Shown piece after piece: positions 11,317 through 23,639 of a stretch of 64,000 nucleotides of DNA. The position numbers and the translations under genes were made by a program. Under the pieces are notes generated by a model. That model worked only from the letters and a program-made list of their open reading frames with translations, had not been told where the DNA came from and searched no databases. The DNA lies in contig JBCFYV010009882.1 of the NCBI GenBank assembly GCA_039000515.1, forward strand, positions 57,029,277 through 57,093,276, given 5' to 3'. How positions within the stretch are numbered: the first letter of the stretch is position 1; each line of letters begins with the position of its first letter. Source of the DNA: Timema cristinae (Eukaryota > Arthropoda > Insecta > Phasmatodea > Timematidae).

Positions 11317-12631
11317 CTTGCTGCGAGAACCCCAAAAGTATTTGCAAATACTCTTCTTCCTCTGGTTTGTCTATAATTGTATATCGTATTTCTGTTATCC
11401 AAAAATTTTCCCGGGAAGGGTCTAAGGATATTAGATTTTAATGGAAAGGCTTCATCTGTCAGGAAAACATGTGGTATAGACACATTTGTGCATGGCAGAT
11501 TTTTGGGTGGGAGGACTAATAAATTATTTTGCAGGATGTTTTTTCCCATATTGGAAACAGCAAAAATTCCACTATCACTTTGTCTGCCATACGTACCTAT
11601 ATAGACCATGGTAAAGCGATATCGTCCATCACAGCTTGCAAGAAGCACAATGGTGTGTGTATGCTTGTAATTGTAGTAGCCTACATGCTCACACCATTAT
11701 GAGGACACTGAAACAAATACTTGCTATTTTATATTTGACAAACAAGCTATTATAACACTATTGCTATTTAGTGTATTAATAAAATTTAAGTTTACAAATA
11801 AAACTTTTATTTCAAGTATATTAAACCAAAGTAGATATTTAAGGGAGAAGTTACATAATTATCCACACTTACTTGAACATGAACATGCTTTCCATTGATA
11901 GCACCGACACCAGTGGGAACCTGCCACATTCTATCAAAGTCGCTTTCAATCTCTTCCCAGCGTTGTTTGGAAGGCATTTTAAGCACATCTTGCATTAGTG
12001 TGATTCATAATGACTCACATGTTTCTTTAATTATTGCACTTGTAGTGCTTTTTCCGATTCTATTTTGGAAGGACATTGAACACACCGAATCATCTGATGC
12101 CAAATAATTAAATTACCAAATATTACATATGACCTCCAAACACTTACTGGCTGTAGTAGGTAGTAAATACATTTAAGGAATTATTTAAACTAAAGTATTT
12201 GAATGAAAGCAAGATGGTCGAAATGATATAACTTTGGTGGGCACATAACTATCATTTTTAATATGTTTTGCAGTTTATTTAATTTCTATATTAGATTTTC
12301 AAATCAATGATATGAATACATTTTTTATTACATTAGAAACCAAAGTACAAACTTTAGTAATTTTGTGAAAATAGTTATAAAAGTTTGGTAATAAATATGT
12401 ACCTTATAGCTTTAAAAGAAGCCTACTATATATACAAAATATTATAATAAAGTACAATACACCTTAACTTAAGACCAAGTCTTAGACACATTGGATGTAC
12501 CTCTCGCTTCACAGACTTTTTATATATTAATGGGCTCCCCAGTGACAGTAAATTGTCAAATATTCCGGGTGTCACACGCAAAATATTAAAGAAACATTCG
12601 GGGTCACTCAACCGAGTGACATGCAAGAGTT
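11317..12631 (-). pseudogene. PIF/Harbinger DDE transposase, three exons, decayed
   Basis: Three minus-strand coding blocks line up with a PIF/Harbinger (DDE_Tnp_4 type) transposase. Exon 1 (about 12631-12463) has DPECFFNILRVTPGIFDNLL and YKKSVKRE. Exon 2 (about 12107-11873) has FQNRIGKSTTSAIIKETCESL, a TGA stop, then QDVLKMPSKQRWEEIE and GAINGKHVHVQ before a GTAAGT donor. Exon 3 (11680-11317) begins after TAG with YYNYKHTHTIVLLASCD and has DEAFPL, PFPGKFLDNRNTIYNYR and GRRVFANTFGVLAAR before GTAAGA. In functional relatives the first acidic residue lies in GAIDGKH and the second in a YVDIG-type motif; here these are Asn and Tyr. With the stop codon, the enzyme cannot be active. The last exon was not found. 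Confidence 0.85.
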
Positions 12632-14109
12632 AATAGAAATCTCCCTGTTTCTGAAATGGTATAAATCAAAACAAATTAAAGGTTTTAGCAAAGTTTAACC
12701 TGCCTAAATAATTTTAATCTTTAAAATCTCCAATAAAATTAAGGAACTATTTAAACTGTTAACATTATTCATTTTATTTTAAGGTAAATTTTGGGTAAAG
12801 AATGTTTATACTGTCTTTTGAGAACCATGCTATATTTTTTACAAAAAGAAAACTAAACCTTACAGCGTTATTAAGAACATAAGACACTAAAAAGTCAGCC
12901 TTTGAAATATTTAGATTAGTTTGTTAAATGATTAATTAAAATGTTTCTTTTAGAATACTCATCATGCTTGGAAATAACTATTTTCTAAATTTATTTTTTC
13001 AACCAAAAGTTTGTTTTATTTTAATTTTAATATACATTGAAGTTTTAGTTAAGCTAGGTTGATAAATCTTTCATATATTATAAACCTAAAGGCCTATCTT
13101 TTTTATTATGAATTCATAAGATTATTTTTATTTATGTTAATTATTATAATTAATTTTGGTTCATTGTATTATATTTGTGCACGAGTTTGATTAATTTTAA
13201 TTTACTAAAAGATTTATAATGTGTTGGGTAATGGGAATAAAAAAATAATATCCCATTTGCAAAATTTGAGTTTGATTTAGTTTATAGATGGCTGACCTTT
13301 TTTTTCTAATATTAATTTTAAGTGTTTGAAAAAAAAAATTTACTTTAAAAAAAATGTAAATATTATTGACCCATAAATTTATCTTAAACTAGCCATGCTT
13401 GGTTCATTTAACTAGACAGACTTTATTTTGAGCATCGTGTCTTACTACTTATTCAGATTATAACAAATTATTAGGGCCTATAACAGTAGGCTAATATTGG
13501 CCTATTAGGACAAACTTCCTATCACTTTTGTTTGGGCAAATTATAATGTATCTCCCAATTCTAACAAAAATTTTAATTGAAAAGGCAAATTAATCAGAAG
13601 ATGCATATTTGTTAATACTTTTATTTAATCTAATCAAGTTTTACCCAAAAAATTGTGTGGGTTTCAAACAAACATCTAAAGGATTTTAAGTTTTATTGAA
13701 GTTTTAAAACAGGTATTAGTTAATTGCAAAAATTTGATACTATTTGTTTTGTAAGAGAAAATATTATTAAGACACAAGAGACAAGTATGATTTTATTTTT
13801 TCAAAACAAATTTCGTTTGTTGGATTTGAAAAAGGTGCTAATATTTAAGAATTATTACAATTATAACGTACATTTCTTTTAAAAATATGAGGTTGTTCAT
13901 ACCAGCATTGTTCTTCTTCAATGGATAAAGTTGCAAGCAGTGCTATTTTCCTTTTTCTTTCCATAATAAATGTTTGACAGGTTATCAACCCAAACAAAAA
14001 TGGAGACAATCAGCTGATTTTAAATCGTAAACAGACATTTTCAACTTTCCGCGAGTGCATCAACTGCTGCGCAACTAGGCATAGCGGATATTTAGTTCTA
14101 TATATTTTA
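12632..14109. other. AT-rich intergenic DNA
   Basis: Long A and T runs, no motif. A more GC-rich patch at 14045-14090 precedes the next element and may be part of it. The outer end of the Harbinger element at 9.2-12.6 kb should lie here but I found no matching inverted repeat. Confidence 0.35.
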
Positions 14110-14772
14110 GGTGAGCGTGTGAATCAACAAGCTACTCGCGCATTGGAACCGACTAAGTATGACTACAACGAACGCCCGACTACACGTGACTTGGTCGTAC
14201 AATTTGATTCTACACATTGAGACAGACTTCTTCAAATGTTATTGGTACTTGTAACTCCTACTTGTCATTGAGTGGTACATTTTTTTAAGTTTTTTATAAA
14301 TAGAGTGAAAAGTGAAAAATAAACTATCAATTGTATATCCTTGAAAATAATTTATTGATCTGCAAATGAAGAAGGCGTCAAAGGAGGAATGAGTGGGTCA
14401 AACAAATATACCACCCATATCTCTGGACGTCCCTCGAATGTTAGTGTTCTTATTTTTCCATCCCTAAGGCACTTCCTCACTAAAACTAGACTTATAAATT
14501 TTTCGGTCTACATTTTGGACAGTTTAAAAATCAGAACACAGGTGAAATGGCTATTCAAGTCTCAAAACTTGAATGAAAAATTCCAACTTGTTGAGATCCG
14601 GTTGAAGGTCAAAACAATACGCGCGTAGTCGGAGGACTGAGTCACCTCCAGTGTGAGGACTCTCATCCAGTGTCTCATATCGGGATTGCTATTGCGACTT
14701 TGTGCAGTTACGTGTGACCTCTAGTCAAACGTAGTCGGTTCCAATGTGCGAGTAACCTTACACACCCTGACC
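14110..14772. mobile_element. Inverted-repeat DNA element, superfamily not assigned
   Basis: The left end contains TACTCGCGCATTGGAACCGA followed by CTAAGTATGACTA. The reverse complement of the right end contains TACTCGCACATTGGAACCGA followed by CTACGTTTGACTA. Outside these, GGTGAGCGTGTG and GGTCAGGGTGTG also pair. The arms are about 45 bp with a small gap. I found no clear target site duplication, so the superfamily is open. The interior has a 79-residue open frame without recognised motif and more GC than the surroundings. Confidence 0.65.
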
Positions 14773-14872
14773 AGTAAAAAAAAAAAGGGATAGCCAGATA
14801 TTGCACTGGGAAAAAAAATCAGAATATTTTTAAATGACATGATTCATTTTTATTCTTTATATTACAAAGAAG

Positions 14873-15250
14873 TTTTCAAATTGTAGATGACACAAAATGC
14901 TCCGTATTTTAATTCAGGGTGAAAAATATTCCATATTTTAGATGGCAAAAATTTTACCATAGAGAACACCAAATGTTCCATATTTAAGAGGACTCAAATG
15001 TTTTATTGCTCATATGACAAATCTATCCAAAATTTTGGAATTATTAAATGTTCCATTTTTTTATATATCAGATAAAACTTCAATTTTTGGATGACACAAA
15101 CTGTTATATATACATATATAATACAAATGCGCCATAATTTACATAATATTAAATTTTCCATATCTTTGAAGAAACCAAAGATCCATATTTTATGTAATTT
15201 AATGTTCTATTGTTTGAACTTAAAAGGATACAAAATATTCTATAGGACAC
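14873..15250. repeat. Degenerate short tandem repeat around ATGTTCCATATTTT
   Basis: Variants of AAATGTTCCATATTTTA followed by GATGACACAAA or a similar phrase recur roughly every 30 bp or a multiple of it (for example near 14898, 14927, 14973 and 15045). The array is badly decayed and its borders are approximate. Confidence 0.45.
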
Positions 15251-15303
15251 ATTGCATTACCATAAGCGACCTTCCACTTACTATGTTTATTTCTTATTTG
15301 ACA

Positions 15304-15570
15304 ACTGGTCTCATGGTGTAGTGGTCAGTGCAACTGGCTACGAGTCTAGGGGTCCCAAGCTAGATTCCCGGTTGGTAACGTGGGTATTTTTCCCAAAAGG
15401 GGAACTAGCCCAACAGTCCTCAGAATTTGGTCAATTAGGTTTAAATTAGGTTAAAGTGTGCCTGATGATTCTACACCTCCCCTCATCTCATCGGGAAATG
15501 GAAAGAGCCTCCATGAAAAGAATGTACTATTAGTACACTCGGGTGTCCCTGGGCAATGATTCATTAGTAC
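15304..15570 (+). mobile_element. SINE family D, tRNA-derived
   Basis: The first 70 bases look like a folded tRNA: an A box TGGTGTAGTGGTCAGTGC and a B box with GGTCCCAAGCTAGATTCCCG. A body follows (TTTTTCCCAAAAGGGGAAC, CTCCCCTCATCTCATCGGG, AGTACACTCGGGTGTCCCTG) unrelated to families A-C. A true tRNA gene is unlikely because the 3' half of the acceptor stem does not close and the SINE-like body is attached. Only this copy was seen. Confidence 0.65.
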
Positions 15571-17671
15571 TGGCTAATATTTCCATAAATTTGGATATGA
15601 ATGATGTAGCACAATATAAATAAAATTCGTATTGATACCAAATTCTGTAAAATACCTTACACATGCAAACACAGATAATACCAGCATTTGCTTTAAACAA
15701 ACTCTTAGTTTAAGAGACATTATTAATTGCCTTTTCGTCACTGGTATTTAAATATTCCATGAAATTGATGCCTTTGGCCGTGCGATCACGATTTGGATCA
15801 TTTCTCATATTTACAATATTAGCTGAATATTAAAACGAGAACGATCAGTGTTCATTAATTTGGAGGTTTTGTTTTTACACTTTTCTGGATGTTTAACTGT
15901 TTGCACTCGAGTTCAGGTATAAAGTCGATATTTGTATTGTAATTAGTTATATTTGCAAAGAGTATTTATACCCATTGGGACTATCTGCACTCTTATGGTA
16001 CAGAAATGAGAGAGATAGAATTGTATTGGAATTGTACTTTAACTTGCGTGTAGGGAGAGTAGAAAATCACTGAATAAAATAAATACCTTAGTACGCTCAC
16101 CTGGGATTCAATATCTAACCTTTCCTTATCCATATAACAAGAGTAGCTCCACGACCCTACTTATGAGAAAAACATTTTCTCTCATTATTGATTGGTAAGT
16201 AATGCGGAGATAAACACTGTATAGCACATTAAATTGACAAATAAAACATGATCGTTATTTTTTATAAAATTTGAAACACTTTTCAAGCTTAGCTTTATAA
16301 TCTAGCAATTATTTATTAGAAACCAAAAATACATGCAGCTTGAACTGAGAATTTAAGCCTATATTTTTATATATTATTATATTTAACAGACACAAAAAAA
16401 AATGTATTTCATCTGGTCTATAGGATTTTTGGAAACTTTTTTTTAGGACTCATATAACCGTTTAAAGGCTCAAACTGAATATTTTATTGGTTTTTCAAAA
16501 ATTTGTCATTTAAATTTAACAAACATAAGTTTTTTAATGATCGATTGCTTTAGTGATTCTAATTTTGTTGAAACATGTCTGTAAGTAATTATTATGTTGT
16601 TGATTTGAACCATGTACTAGATATTTTTCTCCCCTCTCCGAACCCCCACCAAGTAATTCAAATATCCTTCATACTCCTCCTTCCACTGATCTTGTTCTCT
16701 AGTTGACCTGCCCCTTGCCTGCTAATGAGACGGTTGCTACCCCTAAAACAAGAATAGGGGGATTGAAGAGAATGTTAAGGGGTGGTCTTCCCCTTTTTCT
16801 CTTGCGTTTGTTATCTCAAGTGGGGTATTTGCTGGCTACTAGCTTAACTTTAAGGCGAAGTAAAATACTACACTTGTATACTTGTAATTAATTTAATGAA
16901 GTTTATGTGGTCAATGAACTTTGAACTGTTTCTGACATTTATATTGTTTTGAGAAAACGATTGTACTTTCTTGAATAACATAATTGTTTTTATATAATCA
17001 TTTTGGGGACATTGTATAATATATTCAATTCTTATACAAAATTTATAACATTTCTATATAAGTTTTAAACACTCATGTATAAAACCTGAAAAAACTTAAA
17101 ATAAACATGCTAGACTTGTTTTTTTTAGCAATGACAATGTTAGGAAATTCCAAAACAATAATTCTTTTTTAAAACCAAGAATTGATTTTGTAAAAGCTGA
17201 AATATGTTTCTAAAAAAAATATTTAAAACAGATTTAAAACTCGCATGATTTCCAATTTTCCAATATAAGACTTTGTTGTAAATATACAAGCTGACTACTT
17301 AGATAAAATAAATGTTACTGAAAGGGATATATGATTATAGTAGACAACTCAAAGGACAGTTTCCTTTTTAATTTATGTAGTCATTTATTTAACACTATCT
17401 TTATGTTAGGGACACTAAGCCAATGTCGGCCTTCCTGGTGGATGATAAAAAACAAATCCTTAGAAATCAGACCTTCTCCCAACGTGATTAGACAGTGATT
17501 AAGATTATTTGTCAATTCTATTGGAGTTGATTTCACGTCTACAATCCAAGAAATATACGAGCTAAGTCATTTAAATCAGGTGAAAATACTTCATTTGGAG
17601 AAATTTTCTTAAATTATTCGTGGTACTTTAATCAGTTCCTCCTAACCAGAAAGAAGTATTACCTAGATAGC
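15571..17671. other. AT-rich intergenic DNA
   Basis: A patch near 16620-16860 is richer in GC and pyrimidines and has a 62-residue open frame, but nothing recognisable. The rest is AT-rich. Confidence 0.4.
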
Positions 17672-17683
17672 GAGAGGATAATT

Positions 17684-19733
17684 AAATGGGTTGCCCCTGT
17701 TGCCCCAACCTCCCACTTGCCAATAGAGTCCTTGGCAAGCATTGGGAAGTTTTGGCTGATTTGATATGCGAGTTACAGGTTGTTTTCACAGACCCTTATC
17801 CTCGTTGCATGAACTTAGTTATTGCATGAATTGGTACCTTCGAATTGTTTGTACAAAAATACACGGTTTGAGTTGTCTGTAGCCCGACACAAGATATCCA
17901 CCTTGGCAGAAGCGCCAAGCTAGGTCACCTGTGAAAGGGCTATATTGCTTTGTGAGTTACAGGCAGCATTCGCTAGCCCTTATCCTCATGGAATGAGGGT
18001 GAAAAAAGTGAATTGATGAACTTATATCTAACGAAGGATGGAATTGATTTGTGAGGTTGTGAATGATTACCTGAAAAAAATACATGTTTGATTAGTTTAT
18101 ATTGCACTTGATGAAGGATGGAATTGATTATGAAGTTGTGAGTGATCTACTCCAGCCTTGGACGTTTGTATGACCTTTGTTCATGGGGATCGTAGTCCCC
18201 TAGTGCTCTGATAATGGGATTATCGTGATTTCCTGCTTTTTCGTAGAAGTTGTTTCTCATTTCCTGGAAGAGCTCAGCAAGCGTCTTGTTTCGGGTCATT
18301 ACGTGTAGTTGGTCAATCCTTGTTCGCATGTCTACGCCAGTTATCGTCCTGAGTACTCGGTTTTGAACTGTCTATAGCTTTTTGAGATGCGTCTTAGCTG
18401 CATATCCCCATCCTACACAGGCGTAGAGTAAAATCGGCTGGATTACAGTTTTGAAGATCGTGATTTTTGTTCGTTGGCTTAGTTGAGTTCCTTTCAGCAG
18501 TGGATAGAGTTGAATGAATACGGCTATTGCTTTTTTGCAGGTATCAGTGATATGTTTAGTCCATGTTAGTCGCTTGTCTATGTAGATTCCTAGGTATTTG
18601 GCGTCATCCTTGAATGGTATATCCTCTTCATATATAGTAAAGTTGGCCGGTGGCATCTGTCTTTTCCTGGCTACAACCATTGCAATGGATTTTGTCGCGT
18701 TCACTTTTATCCTCCACTTTGTCAGCCATGATTCAAACGTCTTTAAGTATCTTTGTACGGCTAACGACGCATAGTAGATGTTATTTTCTCTTGTATAAAT
18801 CAAGGTATCGTCGTCGAATAGTCGTATTGTCATTTTTGCCTTGGTCGGAACGTCAGCCACGTATATGTTGTATAGGAAGGGAGCCAGCACCGACCCTTGT
18901 GGTACTCCCGCCTCTGCTTGGATTTCCCCGATAGTGCGCCCTCAACAGAGACTCGGAATTTTCTATTGCACAGGTAGCTGTAGATCAGTTGCACATCGCC
19001 CCTTGGAAAGTTAAAGGTTACCATCTTTTGGATGAGGCCGAGATGCCACACCTTGTCAAACGCTTTTTCGACATCCAGAAATATGGCTATTAGGTACTGT
19101 CTGTTATTAAAACTGTCTGTGGCGTCCTCTATGAAGTTTAATAGCGGATGGATTGTTGAATGGTGACTTTTAAATCCAAATTGGAGGTCCGGGATTATCT
19201 TGTGTGCTTCTGAATGTAGTTTTAGTCTCGTTAGTATAAGTTTTTCAAATAGTTTGCCTATCGTGCTTAGTAGGCTTATAGGTCGCCTATTTTGGGGAAA
19301 GATGCCGTTCTTGCCTGGCTTTGGAATAGATATAACCTTGGCCTCTTTCCAGGTGTTTGGGAAATAGGCGATTTTGAGGGATGCATTAAATATTTGTGTT
19401 AGGTGGGCTATTGCTTCTTTAGGTATGTTCTTTATCGACTCGTTTTTAATTCCGTCTAGTCCAGGTGCTTTTTTCAGTTTCAGTTGCTTTATAGTGGTTT
19501 GGATTTCCTGTTCTGTGATGGGGGCGGGTAAATCTGTCAGAGGTCTTTGAATGTAGTCGTGTACGGCTCTGGTGACGTCTCTGTTGAAGTTTTGCTCGTG
19601 TACGGGATTAGGTTTGAATTGGTCTTCAAGTGTTAGAGCAATTGCATTTGCTTTGTCCAGGCTGGAGTAAGCCATCCCCTGTTGTCCATGGATGGATGGC
19701 GTGTTTGTCTTTTTCGAGGTCCCCTTCAGTACT
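17684..19733 (-). mobile_element. Jockey-like non-LTR retrotransposon, 5'-truncated
   Basis: GAGAGGATAATT lies at 17672-17683 and again at 19734-19745, a perfect 12-bp target site duplication flanking this 2,050-bp insertion. Transcription is on the minus strand: the 5' truncation point falls inside the reverse transcriptase frame at 19733 and the 3' end is at 17684. The 3' untranslated part (17684-18146) contains imperfect direct repeats (GAAGGATGGAATTGATT near 18033 and 18113; GAGTTACAGG and CCTTATCCTC pairs near 17770 and 17950). No poly-A tail remains at the junction. Truncation on target-primed reverse transcription explains the structure. Confidence 0.9.
18147..19733 (-). pseudogene. 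Jockey-clade reverse transcriptase, frameshifted
   Basis: The ORF2-type reverse transcriptase would prime on nicked chromosomal DNA and copy the element RNA. From about 19733 the frame gives KAPGLDGIKNESIKNIP, then NRRPISLLSTIGKLFEKLI, LQFGFKSHHSTIHPL and IFLDVEKAFDKVWH, the order of reverse transcriptase blocks 1-4. The endonuclease part is lost to 5' truncation. A 1-nt deletion near 18930 shifts the frame just before the GVPQGSVLAPFLYNIY block. The palm motif normally written FADD reads FDDD (RLFDDDTLIYT). An in-frame TAG lies at 18372-18374, and the C-terminal part (TRIDQLHVMTRNKTLAELF) ends at 18147. Dead copy. Confidence 0.9.
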
Positions 19734-19745
19734 GAGAGGATAATT

Positions 19746-21506
19746 CTATAGTGTACACTCCATTTAACTTGACGGATTACACTATGACCCTATCAAATAA
19801 GTATGGGTTACATTTTTCCCCTCAAGGCCTTATTAACTTCTAAGTCTTAAAACTTTTCCATTTGAGGTATACGTTTATTTTAGGTTATTGAGATGTTTTT
19901 GTGATTATTTTACAGTGCATATAAATAAATGCCTATCTAGTAATAGTACCTATTATACAAATTAAAGCTTAAAATGCCTTTTCTCTGGGTCTCTTTTGGC
20001 TAAAATATGAGAGACTATCTCGGCAATTCCTTTGCTACTAATACTGTCTACGTTTAGTAAGTTAGCTCTCACATTCGCTTCGTTCATCGGCACCTCAAAA
20101 AAGTGTTATTCCCTTTATTCTCATCCAATGGTACCTTTGCAGCTTTTCTATCTCCTTTGGCTTACGATTTCTCTCACAATAGCTTATCTTCCACATGAAA
20201 ATGCCAGCTAAATGTCTTCTCCACGTACATGTTCAGAGTAGGTAGGAACCAAGGTACTAAGAAAGAAGTTAAGGGCTTGCGAAGGTTCTCTTTTTCACCC
20301 CTACTCTCTTGATGTCATCTGGAAGACAACATGGGACTTGTAGGGAAGCTATCACTGGCAATTTAAAAGTGAATTTCTTGAATGCGTGGTGAAATACATC
20401 GTACTGTACTGTATTTGAGTGTAATAATATTAGACATAACATTACAAAATCAGGTTCTTTTGTTTTAATTCGGATGAAGATTTTCAAAAGAAATTAACGT
20501 GTTAACAATGATAAAATCAATGTGAAAGCAAGTATTGATATATTTATTGATAGCAAGATTAAGATAGTACATTTTTAAGGAGCCTACTTATATAGTAGTT
20601 AATTTATTAAGAACTCCAAACTCGACAAAAACTACACCTAGGGTTTAAAGACTTAAAAATGAATTTACAAAATTACAGTGCTCGCTTTTGATGAAATGAA
20701 AATAAGAAATCAAAGTTGTTTCGACTGTTTCGACAGAAAGAATGAAAAATTGTGCTTCCAAATAGTTAAACACAGGTCTACATGGCAGGTAAGTTGTTAG
20801 GAATCTAGAAACAACTACTGTATTATTTATCATCCAATTACCGAATATATTTTAAATTAAATATAATTGGAATTTAAGAATTTCCTTTTCAAGTAGAAGA
20901 AATTGTAAGTTATATGGAAGAAGGAAATAAAGTCGTATACAAAAATTGGAATTTGAAAATTCATTTGATATTACAATAAAGTATGTATGTATTTTCTGAC
21001 ATTCCTAATTTAATTAAAGTTGCTGTAAATCACATTCTGGACAAATACTTTGTTCTTCAAAGTGGTGATGTTCTTTAAAAAAACAGAGTTATAAGATATA
21101 TTAAATTTGTGTCAAAATTGAAAAGATTTAATGAAATGTAAAATGTAGTAGTGGACGAAAAGTAAAATTTATGAATCGGCCCATATCTAATTCAGTTTTT
21201 CATGTAATAATATAAGAAAATAAACTTTTGGTGGTAATGCTAAAGTGATCAAATTATTTAATGACTTTGTTGATATATTTAATACAGCTTATCCTGCCAA
21301 TTATTAGTTAACGAACAACACCACTTCAAAATATTATTTTATTTAAATTACAGAGCTCAAACAAAAAATTAGATATTTTAAATGGTAAAATTGACCTTTT
21401 CAACAGTGAATACAGTCGAGCAAAAATCATTAAAAGATTTATTTCTATATATGAAGGATTCACTCTTTGCTCGGAATGCCACCCAATTATTTTTTTCTTT
21501 CTTTTT
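19746..21506. other. AT-rich intergenic DNA
   Basis: No family motif in any frame; no clear repeats. Confidence 0.4.
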
Positions 21507-21740
21507 TAGCACTAAGTCTTACAACTTGTTCGAGTATTATGCATATTTTCTAATTACGCTAATATGTTAAGGATTAGGAAGGGAATTTAAAGGGAGTAAT
21601 AATGCATTTGCGTAGAGAGAGAGTTTAAAACCAGTTAGTTAAAACCCTCCTCAGTACACCGGACCGAGATTTGAAACCCGAACTCACCGTCATCAGAAGT
21701 CTAATATATTGCGATAGAGATGCCTCAGGCTGAAGCGGGT
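21507..21740 (-). mobile_element. SINE family B, diverged copy
   Basis: Minus-strand head TGAGGCATCTC, the B-box region GGTTTCAAATCTCGGTCCGG, the CTCTCTCTACGCAAATGCA body and the tail ending GACTTAGTGCTAA are recognisable. The copy is clearly older than the one at 50911. Confidence 0.65.
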
Positions 21741-22433
21741 CTCTCTTTAATAAAGGATAATCAAAACCGCCGTGCAATACCGATAGGATTTAAATACCAA
21801 ATACGTAGTTATATTATGGGTATGTATTCAGTTGCAGTTCTGGCTACAAAACAAAATAAAAAATAAAGTATTGAAAGAACATGTTTAGTAAACATAAAAA
21901 GTTATCAAACAAAAGCTTTAAGGTACGTTTATATTTAAAAGAACTTTTAATTACCACGAAAATAATTTAACCTGATCTAATACGTTACAAATAGTTCAAT
22001 CTACAAGTAAACACCATTCATGTGTAGGAATAATATGAAGAAAATTTGACTGATATCAGATTTAAGAGATCAACTAGTGAAACAAGATGTAATATTGAAT
22101 ATAGGTTTAGAAATAGGTTTCTTGAATTGCGAATAGATGTTTTATTATCTAACGTTCAAAGTGGATCGACTTTCTTTCAGGAGCTAGTTTCTTATGAATT
22201 TTATACTTGATCACAACAACATTAGGTTTACATGATTTCAATAGAATATTTTCTTGCACGGATAGAAACGTTATAAAATCATTAACTGAATTTTATTTAT
22301 TTGTAAGAAAGTGTTTTGTACAAACAAGAACTTACATACAAAGTAAAGAACTAAACATAAAGGCTAAAACATGACAGATGAAACATGTAAAGAAAGTAAC
22401 AAGATGCATGATATAATTAATATTTTTTATTTC
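21741..22433. other. AT-rich spacer
   Basis: No recognisable feature between two old SINE copies. Confidence 0.4.
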
Positions 22434-22648
22434 CGCATATTACTACCTGTTCAGGTTATATGCATCTAAAATAAATCTGATGGGCTAAGGATGTGAAATA
22501 AAACATGTTACGTGGTAAGCAAGTGGAAAATCATGTAGAAAAAATCACACTCAATAGATCTAAGCGGGATTCAAACTCCAATCTCCCCGTCATCAGCAGG
22601 CCGGTCTAACACGAGCAATGCCTTAGACCATTCGGCCACTGAAGAGTG
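22434..22648 (-). mobile_element. SINE family B, diverged copy
   Basis: The minus strand shows a head ending TGGCCGAATGGTCTAAGGC (A box), TGATGACGGGGAGATTGG, the B box GTTTGAATCCC and the tail TATAACCTGAACAGGTAGTAA. The head is well preserved and tRNA-like. Confidence 0.72.
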
Positions 22649-22924
22649 TAATTAGTGATTTAAATAAATTAATGTTAAATGAACCATTTATATAGTATAT
22701 TATTATGTGTATAAATACATGGGTGTATGTTTTAAAACGAAAATTGGCTAACGTAAAGTATATAGTCTAGTCCACTTTCTTGATATTTCTTTGGCAAAGT
22801 TTAGTTTGAAATAGTTGTAAGTTCAGTGTATGTTTAACATATTTTAATTTACGTGTTCTTTTTTTAATTTTGGTGTATTTAAGGTATCTAACGTACACTT
22901 ACTGAACAGACTTATTAAAGCAGC

Positions 22925-23106
22925 TCACAACTTATAAACTAACTTAAATCTAGAACAAACACAACATCCAGACCCCGGCCGTTAGTTCCTCACTTTGAAC
23001 GGAGAACCTACATTTCACCAACGATACATCTTTAGGGCATGCCAGGAATTGAACCTGGAATACTTAGCTTAGCATAAAAACGTGTTAACGACTTATATTA
23101 GGTGCC
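22925..23106 (-). mobile_element. SINE family C, second copy
   Basis: Read on the minus strand: a tRNA-like head GGCACCTAATATAAGTCG to GTTCAATTCCTGGCATGCC, then GAAATGTAGGTTCTCCG, TAACGGCCGGGGTCTGGATG and TTGTGTTTGTTCTAG. The body matches the copy at 28331-28560 (GAAATGTAGGTTTAAA, TAATGGCCGGGGACTGTATG, TTGTGCTTGTCCTGG). The B box GGTTCAATTCC is intact here. Confidence 0.65.
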
Positions 23107-23639
23107 GGACTGTGTCCATATTGAATTTGTTCGACACCAGCTGAGGCTGTAATAGTTTATTGTTTATATAAGAAAAACTATGTATTTGAAAATAATCAAC
23201 AATAATTAATTAAAAATCACCTAAAAGCTTGAAAATAATATATATGTATATAGTCAGGATATTACATATCTTGCAGAAAATTATTTGGGTTGTGATTTTA
23301 AGTTCGAGTTACAACAAAATCTTTGACACGCTGATATATAGACTATGATAAGTGCGTGAAGTTGTCTTGCTATTGCAATCCAGGTGACGTCATGCCCAGT
23401 AGTGAACTAAACTAGGTACAGTTATGCCTGCCTTCTAGGTTGGAACAACCCCTGGGTCCAGTGGTCGGATGTATTTTGACATCAAAGAATGTCGACGACG
23501 ATTATCTTATGGTCTTCAGTAGTGTGATTTCAGTCAGTGGTTGTGCATTTATTAATATAACTTCTCAATATCCATCTAATTTTATTTCTTTGCATTGCAA
23601 TGATCAAAGCACCATTGTAGTTATTGAAATAAATTAAAA
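23107..23639. other. Spacer upstream of the unrecognised decayed frame
   Basis: Slightly GC-richer DNA from 23355 to 23530. It could be the 5' untranslated region or end of the element that holds the frame starting at 23640, but no inverted repeat was found. Confidence 0.3.
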
